From positions 122,805-186,804 of the forward strand of contig JABWBP010000002.1 of the NCBI GenBank assembly GCA_013360445.1: a stretch of 64,000 nucleotides of DNA, written 5' to 3'. The first letter of the stretch is position 1; the number at the start of each line of letters is the position of its first letter. Below, piece after piece: positions 48,928-55,682 of the stretch. The DNA comes from Calditrichaceae bacterium (GTDB lineage Bacteria; Calditrichota; Calditrichia; RBG-13-44-9; J075). A program made the position numbers and the translations under genes. The notes beneath the pieces were generated by a model. That model did not search any database and had not been told where the DNA came from. It worked only from the letters and a program-made list of their open reading frames with translations.

Positions 48928-49502
48928 TTAATACCATACCGATTCGGGATTTTCCCGGTCGATTTCCCATTTGGCGGGATTGTAGTAAATATATTGCCGG
49001 ATCGCCAGCAACTATTTTTCATGGCGGATGATATGATCATAAAACCGCGCTTGCCAGGCGAATTGGGGGCAATTGTTTTTTCCGCACCACCGGTTACGGC
49101 GGATTTGTATGACCGGATAATGGTTCCCAACGATCCCGGTTGGGGGGATATGGCGGACATCGCCAAATTTTTCGAATCCGCATCCGTAGAGACGTTGCAT
49201 GCAACGTCTCTACCATCAACCGGACGTTCCCGGAAAATCAAAAGAATCCCATGAACGTGATTGGGCATCACCACAAATTCATCCAAATCCACATTGTCGA
49301 AATGTTGGGGGATTTCCTGCCAATATTGGCGGGCCATTTCCCCGATTTCCGACAATTGCATTTTCCCGCCCACAATTTCCCCAAACCAACATTCCCGGTC
49401 GCGGGTGCAAATGGTAACGAAATACCCGCCGGTTGCAGAATAATCATATCCCTCCAGACGGGCGGATTTGATGCGGTAGCGGTTTCGGAACCGGTCGGCC
49501 AT
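48928..49502 (-). pseudogene. REP-associated tyrosine transposase (RAYT/TnpA-REP), broken by frameshift and stop
   Basis: The N-terminal half is clear: GGYFVTICTRDRECWFGEIV and VVMPNHVHGILLIF with the HUH pair (HVH) of the Y1 transposase family. After SYKSAVT the frame changes near 49088-49095. The other frame continues RWCGKNNCPQFAWQARFYDH, then meets a TAG at 49012-49014 and continues QYIYYNPAKWEIDRENP to a TAA at 48928. So at least one frameshift and one nonsense mutation inactivate it. A 28-bp palindrome lies inside the gene and a related one just upstream, as expected for REP sites of a RAYT. Confidence 0.82.
49186..49213. repeat. 28-bp perfect palindrome (REP-like) inside the transposase pseudogene
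   Basis: GTAGAGACGTTGC, AT, then GCAACGTCTCTAC. It inserts about nine residues (DVACNVSTD) into the transposase. Confidence 0.85.
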
Positions 49503-49554
49503 GATGAATACCCGTGAAATTTCATTCGATAAATTTTTAACGCAAATTTAATCC

Positions 49555-49597
49555 GTAGAGACGTTGCATGCCTGCCCCCTCGGGGCAACGTCTCTAC
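49555..49597. repeat. Same 13-bp REP arms with a longer loop, upstream of the transposase
   Basis: GTAGAGACGTTGC at 49555-49567 and GCAACGTCTCTAC at 49585-49597 around a 17-base GC-rich loop. Confidence 0.85.
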
Positions 49598-49645
49598 CAC
49601 AATTCACAATTGCTCTTATTTCGCAAGTTATCACGGTAGTTCGAT

Positions 49646-49684
49646 AATGGTGAATAGTGAATGGTGAATAGTGAATGGTGAATG
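49646..49684. repeat. Tandem AATGGTGAATAGTG repeat
   Basis: Three units of AATGGTGAATAGTG/AATGGTGAATGC, the single-arm form of the palindrome at 12733. Confidence 0.7.
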
Positions 49685-49715
49685 CTTAACCAAATGGCAT
49701 TGACTGCCCCCTGCA

Positions 49716-49799
49716 CCCTTCGACAAGCTCAGGGCAAGCCTGCTCCTGCCCCTGCTCCTGTCCCTTATCCCTTGCCACTTCTCACCTGCCACTTACCAC
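49716..49799. repeat. CCCTTCGACAAGCTCAGGG element and CTGCTCCTGCCC array
   Basis: 49716-49734 is the reverse of the element at 2458-2480. It is followed by pyrimidine-rich units GCTCCTGCCCCT related to 30165, then ACTTCTCACCTGCCACTTAC. With the preceding repeats it fills the 376 bases between the transposase remnant and mtnA. Confidence 0.7.
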
Positions 49800-49825
49800 C
49801 CGCTCTCCCATAAATAATAATTGCC

Positions 49826-49854
49826 TTGAAATAGTTGCCCCGGTGTGATAAATT
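49826..49854 (+). promoter_or_regulatory. Possible promoter of mtnA
   Basis: TTGAAA, 17 bases, TAAATT, 25 bases before the ATG. A -10-like TATACT follows a few bases later. No SAM-type riboswitch is visible. Confidence 0.4.
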
Positions 49855-49878
49855 TTTGCCCGTTTATACTGAGGTCTG

Positions 49879-50940
49879 ATGATGATACAAGCGGTTGCCT
49901 GGAAAGGGGATTTCCTGCAACTCATCGATCAAACGCAATTGCCGGAAAAGCTGATTTATCTCGATCTGCACACTGTCGAAGAGGTTTTTCAGGCGATCCG
50001 GGATCTGCAGGTGCGCGGGGCCCCGGCAATCGGGATCGCCGCCGCCTATGGGCTGTGCTTAGGAATGCGCGATTTCCGGGGCGCTTCCCGGAAGGATTTC
50101 CTGGCGCAGTTGCAGCAGCGCATCGAATATCTCTCCTCCGCCCGGCCTACCGCGGTCAACCTCTCCTGGGCCTTGCGGAATCTTCAATCGCAATTGGAAA
50201 ATCTCCCCGGCGGCGACGCTGCGGAATTGAAAACCCGGCTGTTAGCCTTAGCCATAGAGCTGCACGAAGACGACCGCCGCCGCTGCGAGGCCATCGCCGC
50301 GCACGGCCAGGAGGCGGTTCCGGAAAACGCCCGCATTTTGACCCACTGCAACACCGGGGCGCTGGCTACCGGGGGCATCGGAACCGCCCTGGGAGTTGTT
50401 TACCGCGCCCACCAGTTGGGGAAAAATATCCGGGTGTACGCCGGCGAAACCCGCCCGGTGCTGCAGGGCGCCCGCCTCACCGCCTGGGAGCTGCTCGCCG
50501 CGAAAATCCCCGCGCAGCTCATTTGCGACAACATGGCCGCGGCCCTGATGCAGCAGGGCCAGGTGGATTTGGTGCTGGTGGGGGCGGACCGCATCGCCGC
50601 GGACGGTTCCGCGGCCAACAAAATCGGCACCTACAGCCTGGCGGTGCTGGCGCATTATCACCGGCTGCCTTTTTACGTGGCCGCGCCGCTTTCCACTTTC
50701 GATATGAACGTCGCTACCGGGAGCGCCATTCCCATCGAAATCCGCAATAGCGATGAAATCCGCAAGGTTTTCGGCAAATATCCCATTACCCCGGGGGAGG
50801 TTTCCTGCTGGAACCCCGCTTTCGACGTTACCCCGCCGGAGCTGATTACCGGCATCATTACCGAACGGGGCATTCTCTCTCCCCCGTATTCGAAAACGAT
50901 AGAACAGACGATTAACCATACTATGCTGGCTGGAGGTTGA
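49879..50940 (+). CDS. mtnA: S-methyl-5-thioribose-1-phosphate isomerase
   Basis: A 353-residue MtnA. The family motifs are RDLQVRGAPAIGIAAAYGL near residue 45, the catalytic Cys in HCNTGALATGGIGTALG near 160, and the catalytic Asp in LVGADRIAADGSAANKIGTY near 240. It converts methylthioribose-1-phosphate to the ribulose form in methionine salvage. No other mtn gene is near, so the rest of the pathway, or a shunt, must be elsewhere. The start may be either of two adjacent ATGs. It is followed by a TGTTC-type palindrome and the TPR lipoprotein. Confidence 0.95.
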   Translation: MMIQAVAWKGDFLQLIDQTQLPEKLIYLDLHTVEEVFQAIRDLQVRGAPAIGIAAAYGLCLGMRDFRGASRKDFLAQLQQRIEYLSSARPTAVNLSWALRNLQSQLENLPGGDAAELKTRLLALAIELHEDDRRRCEAIAAHGQEAVPENARILTHCNTGALATGGIGTALGVVYRAHQLGKNIRVYAGETRPVLQGARLTAWELLAAKIPAQLICDNMAAALMQQGQVDLVLVGADRIAADGSAANKIGTYSLAVLAHYHRLPFYVAAPLSTFDMNVATGSAIPIEIRNSDEIRKVFGKYPITPGEVSCWNPAFDVTPPELITGIITERGILSPPYSKTIEQTINHTMLAGG

Positions 50941-50949
50941 AACTTATTT

Positions 50950-51075
50950 TTTGTGTTCATGTGTTCGTGTGTTCGTGTGTTCAGGTTATCCGAACCCATG
51001 CGCCGATCAAAGATTCCTTCGGAATGGCATCTCTTTGGCAAGGCCACGGGAAACACTTGCGCACCTTAACACTAA
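50950..51075. repeat. TGTTC-type palindromic repeat
   Basis: GTGTTCATGTGTTCGTGTGT faces AAACACTTGCGCACCTTAAC with a long middle. Same family as 25008, 37806 and 54609. Confidence 0.7.
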
Positions 51076-51113
51076 CGAGTATATCCATTCACAAAACTGA
51101 AAAGGAGTTTCGT

Positions 51114-52199
51114 ATGAAGAAAATGCTGATCGGAATGTTTATCGTCAGCGTTCTGGTAATCATTAGCGCCTGCCGTCCCCCGGAAGTGGAAGGAACGGTT
51201 CTGAACATCAAGCAGGAGCTTTATGATGAGGCGTTCAAATCTTCCCAATTGGCCATCGAAAAATATCCCGGCAACGCCGAAGCCTGGTTTTACTGGGGCT
51301 GGCTGAACGGGGAAAAGAAGCAGAATTACGCGGAAATGAACAAGGCCTTCGATAAGGCCCTGGAATTGAACGCCGCCCAGAAGGTGGTTTACCAGGGAGC
51401 CAACGTCTCCGTGAAAGAGGCGGTGGAGAATTACCGCAACGGGGAGTTTGCGGAAAATTATAATTCCGCGGTGAAAATCATCGGCGAGGCCCAGAAGTTG
51501 GAAGACGAGGCCCAGAAAAAGGAGCAATTGGATAAAGCCCGCCAAAAATTAGAGTCCGCGATTGATTTTTACCCCAGCCGGATCGAACCTTACCGCCCCC
51601 TCTCCATGGTGTACCTCAACTTAGGCGATACCACCAAAGCAGAAACCGTTATCAGCGGGGCGGTGGAGATGTTTCCCCGGAACGAAGAGATATTGGTCTC
51701 CGCCGGCGACATCTACGCGCTGATGAATAAAGAGGAGAAATCCGAGGAAATCCTCAAAAGAGTTCTCGAAGTCAATCCCCAGAACAGCGCCGCGTACCAA
51801 AAGTTAGGGATCATCGAATCCAATCGCGACAATTGGACCGCCGCCAATGACTATTATCAAAAGGCGATGGCGCTGGATCCCAATAACGCGGATCTCGCTT
51901 ATAACATCGGGGTGAGCTTTTACAATCAGCAAAAATTTGACGACGCCATTCCCTATTTCGTAAAGAGCCTGGAAACCGAGCCGGAAAACGAGTTGGGCTA
52001 CACCATTCTGGCGGGCTGCTACGTGCGCTCGGAAACGAAGATGGATGAAGGCATCGCGTTTCTGGAAAACGCGGTGCAAAAATTTCCCCAGGACGCGGAT
52101 ATGTGGCAATTCCTGGCGATCCTCTACGGAAAGCAAGGGATGAAAGACAAAGCCGACGAAGCGTTCAAAAAATACCAGGAATTGAAAGGCGAGGAGTAG
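51114..52199 (+). CDS. TPR-repeat lipoprotein
   Basis: A 361-residue protein with a canonical lipobox (VSVLVIISAC, Cys20). TPR motifs follow: KSSQLAIEKYPGNAEAWFYW, LESAIDFYPSRIEPYRPL, AKAETVISGAVEMFPRNEEI-like units, ILKRVLEVNPQNSAAYQKLG, YYQKAMALDPNNADLAYNIG and PYFVKSLETEPENELGYTIL. AAGGAG precedes the ATG at 51114. It should be membrane-anchored in the periplasm and act as a protein-binding scaffold. A strong terminator follows, so it appears to be monocistronic. The partner is unknown. Confidence 0.88.
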   Translation: MKKMLIGMFIVSVLVIISACRPPEVEGTVLNIKQELYDEAFKSSQLAIEKYPGNAEAWFYWGWLNGEKKQNYAEMNKAFDKALELNAAQKVVYQGANVSVKEAVENYRNGEFAENYNSAVKIIGEAQKLEDEAQKKEQLDKARQKLESAIDFYPSRIEPYRPLSMVYLNLGDTTKAETVISGAVEMFPRNEEILVSAGDIYALMNKEEKSEEILKRVLEVNPQNSAAYQKLGIIESNRDNWTAANDYYQKAMALDPNNADLAYNIGVSFYNQQKFDDAIPYFVKSLETEPENELGYTILAGCYVRSETKMDEGIAFLENAVQKFPQDADMWQFLAILYGKQGMKDKADEAFKKYQELKGEE

Positions 52200-52214
52200 G
52201 TCTTATTGGAAATA

Positions 52215-52312
52215 TAGATTTAGACAGGATATACCGGATAATACAGGATGAAAGCGTTGAAAAATCAATGATTGATCATCCGGTAAATCCGGTTAATCCC
52301 GTCAAAAAGAGT
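52215..52312. repeat. CAGGATATACCGGATAATAC-type palindromic repeat
   Basis: Left arm GACAGGATATACCGGATAAT, right arm ATCCGGTAAATCCGGTTAAT. A single-arm relative is at 36155. Confidence 0.65.
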
Positions 52313-52328
52313 AATTCCTGTGCAAACG

Positions 52329-52360
52329 AAAAAGGCCGGAAGATCATTCCGGCCTTTTTC
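52329..52360 (+). terminator. Bidirectional intrinsic terminator
   Basis: AAAAAGGCCGGAA, loop GATCA, TTCCGGCCTTTTT: a perfect 13-bp stem with A and T runs on both sides, after the TPR lipoprotein gene. Confidence 0.9.
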
Positions 52361-52436
52361 GCTTTTGGTAATCCTGAAGAATTAATGCTGGTTCTCATTT
52401 AGAGTCCCCAACTTTGTCATTCCCGGGAAATCCGTT

Positions 52437-52467
52437 AAATTCCCCGCCTTTGCAAGGAGGGGAATTT
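52437..52467. terminator. Second hairpin, possible terminator of the cco operon
   Basis: AAATTCCCC and CCTT pair with AAGG and GGGGAATTT around TGC, with one mismatch. Because it also ends in a T-run it could stop transcription from either side. The remaining bases up to 52570 show nothing. Confidence 0.6.
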
Positions 52468-52570
52468 TTACGCTGTTCTCCACGAAGTCTGCTAAGGTTA
52501 ACGCCTATACGGGTGGCCAGGAGGCATGACACCTTGAAATTTGTTTTCCCGTAATACGGTCCGCACTCGA

Positions 52571-53023
52571 CTAAAACAACACCGCCTCCTCATGATAGTA
52601 TTCTAACCCTTCCGCTTCCCAACTGATTTTTACCCGCCACAACCCCGCGGCAAATCCGACGGTGGGAATGATCTGTTTTCCCTCGCGGTCCAGCCCCAGG
52701 GGTACGGGAAAATCCATTCCCGCGTCCGAGGGGCGGTATAAGGTGACGGAGCCGCGCACTTTTTCCGGCGAAAAAAACGCCGGGAAACGGATCTCCAACT
52801 GCCGGCGCTCCGCGATATACGCTAAGCGCAGCGGTTCCGGCAGTTCCCTGGCGCGCTGGATGCGCTCGATCTGCTCCTGGTAGGCAATCTGTTTGTCGTA
52901 GTAATTCTCGGTTACCAGATCGATTTGCTGGGAGTGATAGTAAAACCAGGTCCAGCTCATAAATCCCAAAAAAAGAGCCAGCGTGAGGATGATCCCCGCC
53001 GGCCACTGCCAGGATTTGTTCAT
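52571..53023 (-). CDS. FixH-family protein (CcoH-like, cbb3 assembly)
   Basis: A 150-residue protein: one N-terminal membrane helix (WPAGIILTLALFLGFMSWTW) and a periplasmic beta domain (AAGLWRVKISWEAEGLEYYH) characteristic of the FixH family. FixH/CcoH stabilises the cbb3 oxidase during assembly. The start at ATG 53023 is chosen because MNKSWQWPAG matches family N-termini; a longer frame to 53065 is possible. It is the last gene of the operon, separated from ccoG by a palindromic repeat. Confidence 0.82.
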   Translation of the reverse strand: MNKSWQWPAGIILTLALFLGFMSWTWFYYHSQQIDLVTENYYDKQIAYQEQIERIQRARELPEPLRLAYIAERRQLEIRFPAFFSPEKVRGSVTLYRPSDAGMDFPVPLGLDREGKQIIPTVGFAAGLWRVKISWEAEGLEYYHEEAVLF

Positions 53024-53070
53024 GGGTTGCGGCCTCAAATGTAGGAAAACTGCTTTGGTTGCCATTGTGA

Positions 53071-53180
53071 AGCGTGATGCGTAAAGCGTAACTCATAATG
53101 TGTAAAAGAGCTTACCCTGAGCTTGCCGAAGGGTCGAAGGGTATTTCGCTTTTATTACGCATTACGCAGTACGCATTTCC
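53071..53180. repeat. GCGTAATGCGTA palindromic repeat with nested CTGAGCTTGCCGAAGG
   Basis: GTGATGCGTAAAGCGTAACT faces ATTACGCATTACGCAGTACG. The nested element at 53113-53143 is the third copy of the CTGAGCTTG(T/C)CGAAGG type. Confidence 0.78.
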
Positions 53181-53183
53181 CCC

Positions 53184-54593
53184 CTACCTCCCCCCCGCCG
53201 GTCCCAGGAAGCCGGTTTTAACCGTCTCCAACAGCCGCTCGCCGTCGTACACCCCGATGCGAAGCGGGGTTTGGACGCCCCGGAGCTGCGCCCTGGGAAG
53301 CTTCACGAAAAAGACCGACTCCGCTAAACCGTCCTCCGGCACGTTCAACTGCTCCCCGCCGACCAGCAGAATCTCGCCCGGCGGCTCTAACAATTTCAAA
53401 TGCACGGAAAGCCTGTCAAACGATTTGTTGGCGACTTTGAGGTTGTAAAGATTCTGGATTTTTCCCTCTTCCACTTCCTGGTAGAGCACTCCCGGCGTGC
53501 GCAGGATGGTGGCTTCGATTGCGGAGCGGGTGAGCAGCAGGAAACTGAGCAGCCCCACCAAAGCGAGCAACAGCGCCGAATATCCCACGATCCGCGGGGT
53601 GATTTTAAGCTTCTCCCCGCTCTTCACGCCGTTAAAAGAGGCGTAGCGGATCAATCCTTTCGGAAAATTCACCCGCTCCATCACCTCGTTGCAGGCGTCG
53701 ATGCAGGCGGCGCAGTTGACGCACTCCAACTGGGTTCCGTCGCGAATGTCGATCCCGGTGGGGCACACCTGCACGCACAGGCGGCACTCCACGCAGTGGC
53801 CCAGGGGGACCCGTTCCGCTCCTTTTTTGATCTTTCCGCGCGGCTCGCCCCGCTGGAAATCATACATCACCACGATGGAATTGGGATCCAGCAGCACCCC
53901 TTGCAGCCGCCCGTAGGGACAGACCATGGTGCAGGCCTGTTCCCGGAAATAGGCAAAAATGAAATAGAACAGGCCGCTGAAGAGGATCATGGCGGTGAGG
54001 CCGGCGACGTGCTGGCCGGGCGGGTCGGTGATGATCTTGAACAGTTCCTCCACCCCGATGATGTAGGCCAGCAGGATATTCCCGATGAGGAAGGAAAGCC
54101 CGTAGAAAACAGCGTGCTTGGAGGCTTTCTTAACGAATTTCCCGGCGCTCCAGGGCGCTTTGTTGAGGGCGCGCTGTTGGTGGGCGTCGCCCTCGATCCA
54201 GTATTCGATCTTGCGGAACACCATTTCCATGAACACGATCTGGGGGCAGGCCCACCCGCACCACAGCCGCCCGAACACCGCGGTAAAGAGGATGATAAAA
54301 ACGATCAGGGCGATCATGGTAAGGGCGAAGAGGTGCAAATCCTGCGGCCAGAAGGCCAGCCCGAAAAGAATGAATTTGCGCTCCAGGACGTTCAACAGGA
54401 TGAGCGGCTGGCCGTTCACCTTGATAAACGGCGCGGCGAACAGGAACGCCAGCAAGAGAATGCTCACCGCCGCCCGCGCCCGGTGCAGGGGGCCGCGGGG
54501 TTTTTTGGGGTAAATCCAGATGCGCTTCCCCTGCTCGTCGATGGTCGATACTTTGTCGCGAAAACTTTCCGGCGCCTTGATTTCGCTGCTCAT
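53184..54593 (-). CDS. ccoG: Cytochrome c oxidase accessory protein CcoG
   Basis: A 469-residue membrane ferredoxin-like protein. It has the membrane Cys motif RLWCGWACPQIVFME, a further Cys motif REQACTMVCPYGRLQGVL, and two 4Fe-4S clusters (CVECRLCVQVCPTGIDIRDG and CVNCAACIDACNEVM). The C-terminal Ig-like domain is present. CcoG reduces Cu(II) so that CcoI/CcoA pathways can load copper into the oxidase. Four or five membrane helices are visible. It is in the cco operon between ccoP and the fixH-like gene. Confidence 0.95.
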   Translation of the reverse strand: MSSEIKAPESFRDKVSTIDEQGKRIWIYPKKPRGPLHRARAAVSILLLAFLFAAPFIKVNGQPLILLNVLERKFILFGLAFWPQDLHLFALTMIALIVFIILFTAVFGRLWCGWACPQIVFMEMVFRKIEYWIEGDAHQQRALNKAPWSAGKFVKKASKHAVFYGLSFLIGNILLAYIIGVEELFKIITDPPGQHVAGLTAMILFSGLFYFIFAYFREQACTMVCPYGRLQGVLLDPNSIVVMYDFQRGEPRGKIKKGAERVPLGHCVECRLCVQVCPTGIDIRDGTQLECVNCAACIDACNEVMERVNFPKGLIRYASFNGVKSGEKLKITPRIVGYSALLLALVGLLSFLLLTRSAIEATILRTPGVLYQEVEEGKIQNLYNLKVANKSFDRLSVHLKLLEPPGEILLVGGEQLNVPEDGLAESVFFVKLPRAQLRGVQTPLRIGVYDGERLLETVKTGFLGPAGGR

Positions 54594-54608
54594 TGCCTCA
54601 CCCCGGTA

Positions 54609-54672
54609 AGGGTGTTCAAGTGTTCATGTGTTCGAGTGTTCGAGTAACCTGAACACATGAACACCCAACACA
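54609..54672. repeat. TGTTC-type palindromic repeat
   Basis: GTGTTCAAGTGTTCATGTGT faces CTGAACACATGAACACCCAA. It lies between ccoP and ccoG. Confidence 0.78.
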
Positions 54673-54677
54673 TTTTT

Positions 54678-55289
54678 TCAGTTGATCCCGCTGTAATCCA
54701 CTTTTTGCCCCTCCGGCGCCTTGGGGCTGGCAGGGGTAGTTCCGCGGAGGGAAATAACGTAGCTGGCGACCTGCAAAATCTCATCCGGTTTCAGGATCGG
54801 CGCCCAGGAGATCATTCCTTTCACCGGAACCCCGTTGACGATGGTGTTCACCACGTCGCCGGTGCGCGCCCCGTGAATCCAGTATTCATCGGTCAGGTTA
54901 GGACCCACCGTGCCGCCGCCGTCCGGCGCGTGGCAGGGAGTGCAGTTTTTCTGATAAATTTCTTTTCCCTGCGCCAGGCTCTGTTCATCCTTCAGGGCGG
55001 CCACTTCAGCCGCTTCGCCCTCCTGGCCGGCAATCGCGGCCCCGGCCATGCCGCCGCCCGGGGTTTGGCGCTGCATTTCCGCCGCCAGGGCCATTTCCTT
55101 CAGGTATTGTTCCTTAGAAGAGTCCCCTACCTGCAAAACGTGGTAGTACACCAGGTAACCCAGGCCCCAGAAAATGGTAATGTAGAAAAGCCACAGCCAC
55201 CAGGGCGGCAACTCGTTATCTAATTCCTGGATGCCGTCGAAATCATGCTCCATCAATTCATCTTTAACTTTGACAGGTTTCTTAACCAT
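54678..55289 (-). CDS. ccoP: cbb3-type cytochrome oxidase subunit CcoP, with one heme c
   Basis: A 203-residue subunit. The N-terminal CcoP segment (DGIQELDNELPPWWLWLFYI) carries one membrane helix, followed by one cytochrome c domain with CTPCH (heme-binding) and the axial Met in VKGMISWAP. Classical proteobacterial CcoP has two CxxCH motifs and about 300 residues; here only one is present. It passes electrons from soluble cytochrome to the oxidase. Its start overlaps the CcoQ-like stop by eight bases. Confidence 0.93.
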   Translation of the reverse strand: MVKKPVKVKDELMEHDFDGIQELDNELPPWWLWLFYITIFWGLGYLVYYHVLQVGDSSKEQYLKEMALAAEMQRQTPGGGMAGAAIAGQEGEAAEVAALKDEQSLAQGKEIYQKNCTPCHAPDGGGTVGPNLTDEYWIHGARTGDVVNTIVNGVPVKGMISWAPILKPDEILQVASYVISLRGTTPASPKAPEGQKVDYSGIN

Positions 55290-55476
55290 GGCGATTGTCT
55301 CCGTTATTTGTCGTGGAATCCGTCTCCAGGGGAAGCTCTTTCATCTTTTTGATGATTTTTTTATCCAGCCGCGCCGCCCAAACGATGACGGCGATGAACA
55401 ACGCCATGAAGATAAACAGCGCGATGATCGGCCAGATTTCGATCCCGGAGATAGAGTTCAGGATTTCTTTGATCAT
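55282..55476 (-). CDS. ccoQ: CcoQ-like small membrane subunit
   Basis: A 64-residue protein with one membrane helix (WPIIALFIFMALFIAVIVWA) followed by a basic tail (ARLDKKIIKKMKELPLE). Position directly before ccoP with an eight-base overlap, and size, fit CcoQ, which stabilises the cbb3 complex. The sequence itself is short and only weakly diagnostic. Confidence 0.75.
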   Translation of the reverse strand: MIKEILNSISGIEIWPIIALFIFMALFIAVIVWAARLDKKIIKKMKELPLETDSTTNNGDNRHG

Positions 55477-55527
55477 GTTTGATGCTCACTCTGTTAATGC
55501 TGCGTTGATAAACCGCTTAATACCGGG

Positions 55528-55682
55528 CGTAAAACGTAATGCGTAAAAATAATTCGCTGATATTATATTCGTTAAAGGTTGTGGCAGCGCCATCCCGTTG
55601 GGAAAAGTCGCATTTTTGCCCAATTCAAACGTCTATTTCAAATATCTGGTTTATCCTTCAACCTTTATCCTTTATCCTTAAC
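55528..55682. repeat. Palindromic repeat fragments between ccoNO and ccoQ
   Basis: ACGTAATGCGTAAAAATAAT at 55532 and TTATCCTTCAACCTTTATCC with further CTTTATCC units at 55650-55680. The latter is the inverse of 43891. There is no gene in the 206-base gap. Confidence 0.6.

Noticed and set aside
48728..48970. An intact 80-residue coding gene
   Set aside because: Its first residues come from the end of the transposase pseudogene and the rest is only the C-terminal end of a type IIG enzyme.
49801..49878. SAM or other riboswitch before mtnA
   Set aside because: The leader is too short (under 80 bases of unique sequence) and lacks the conserved stems.
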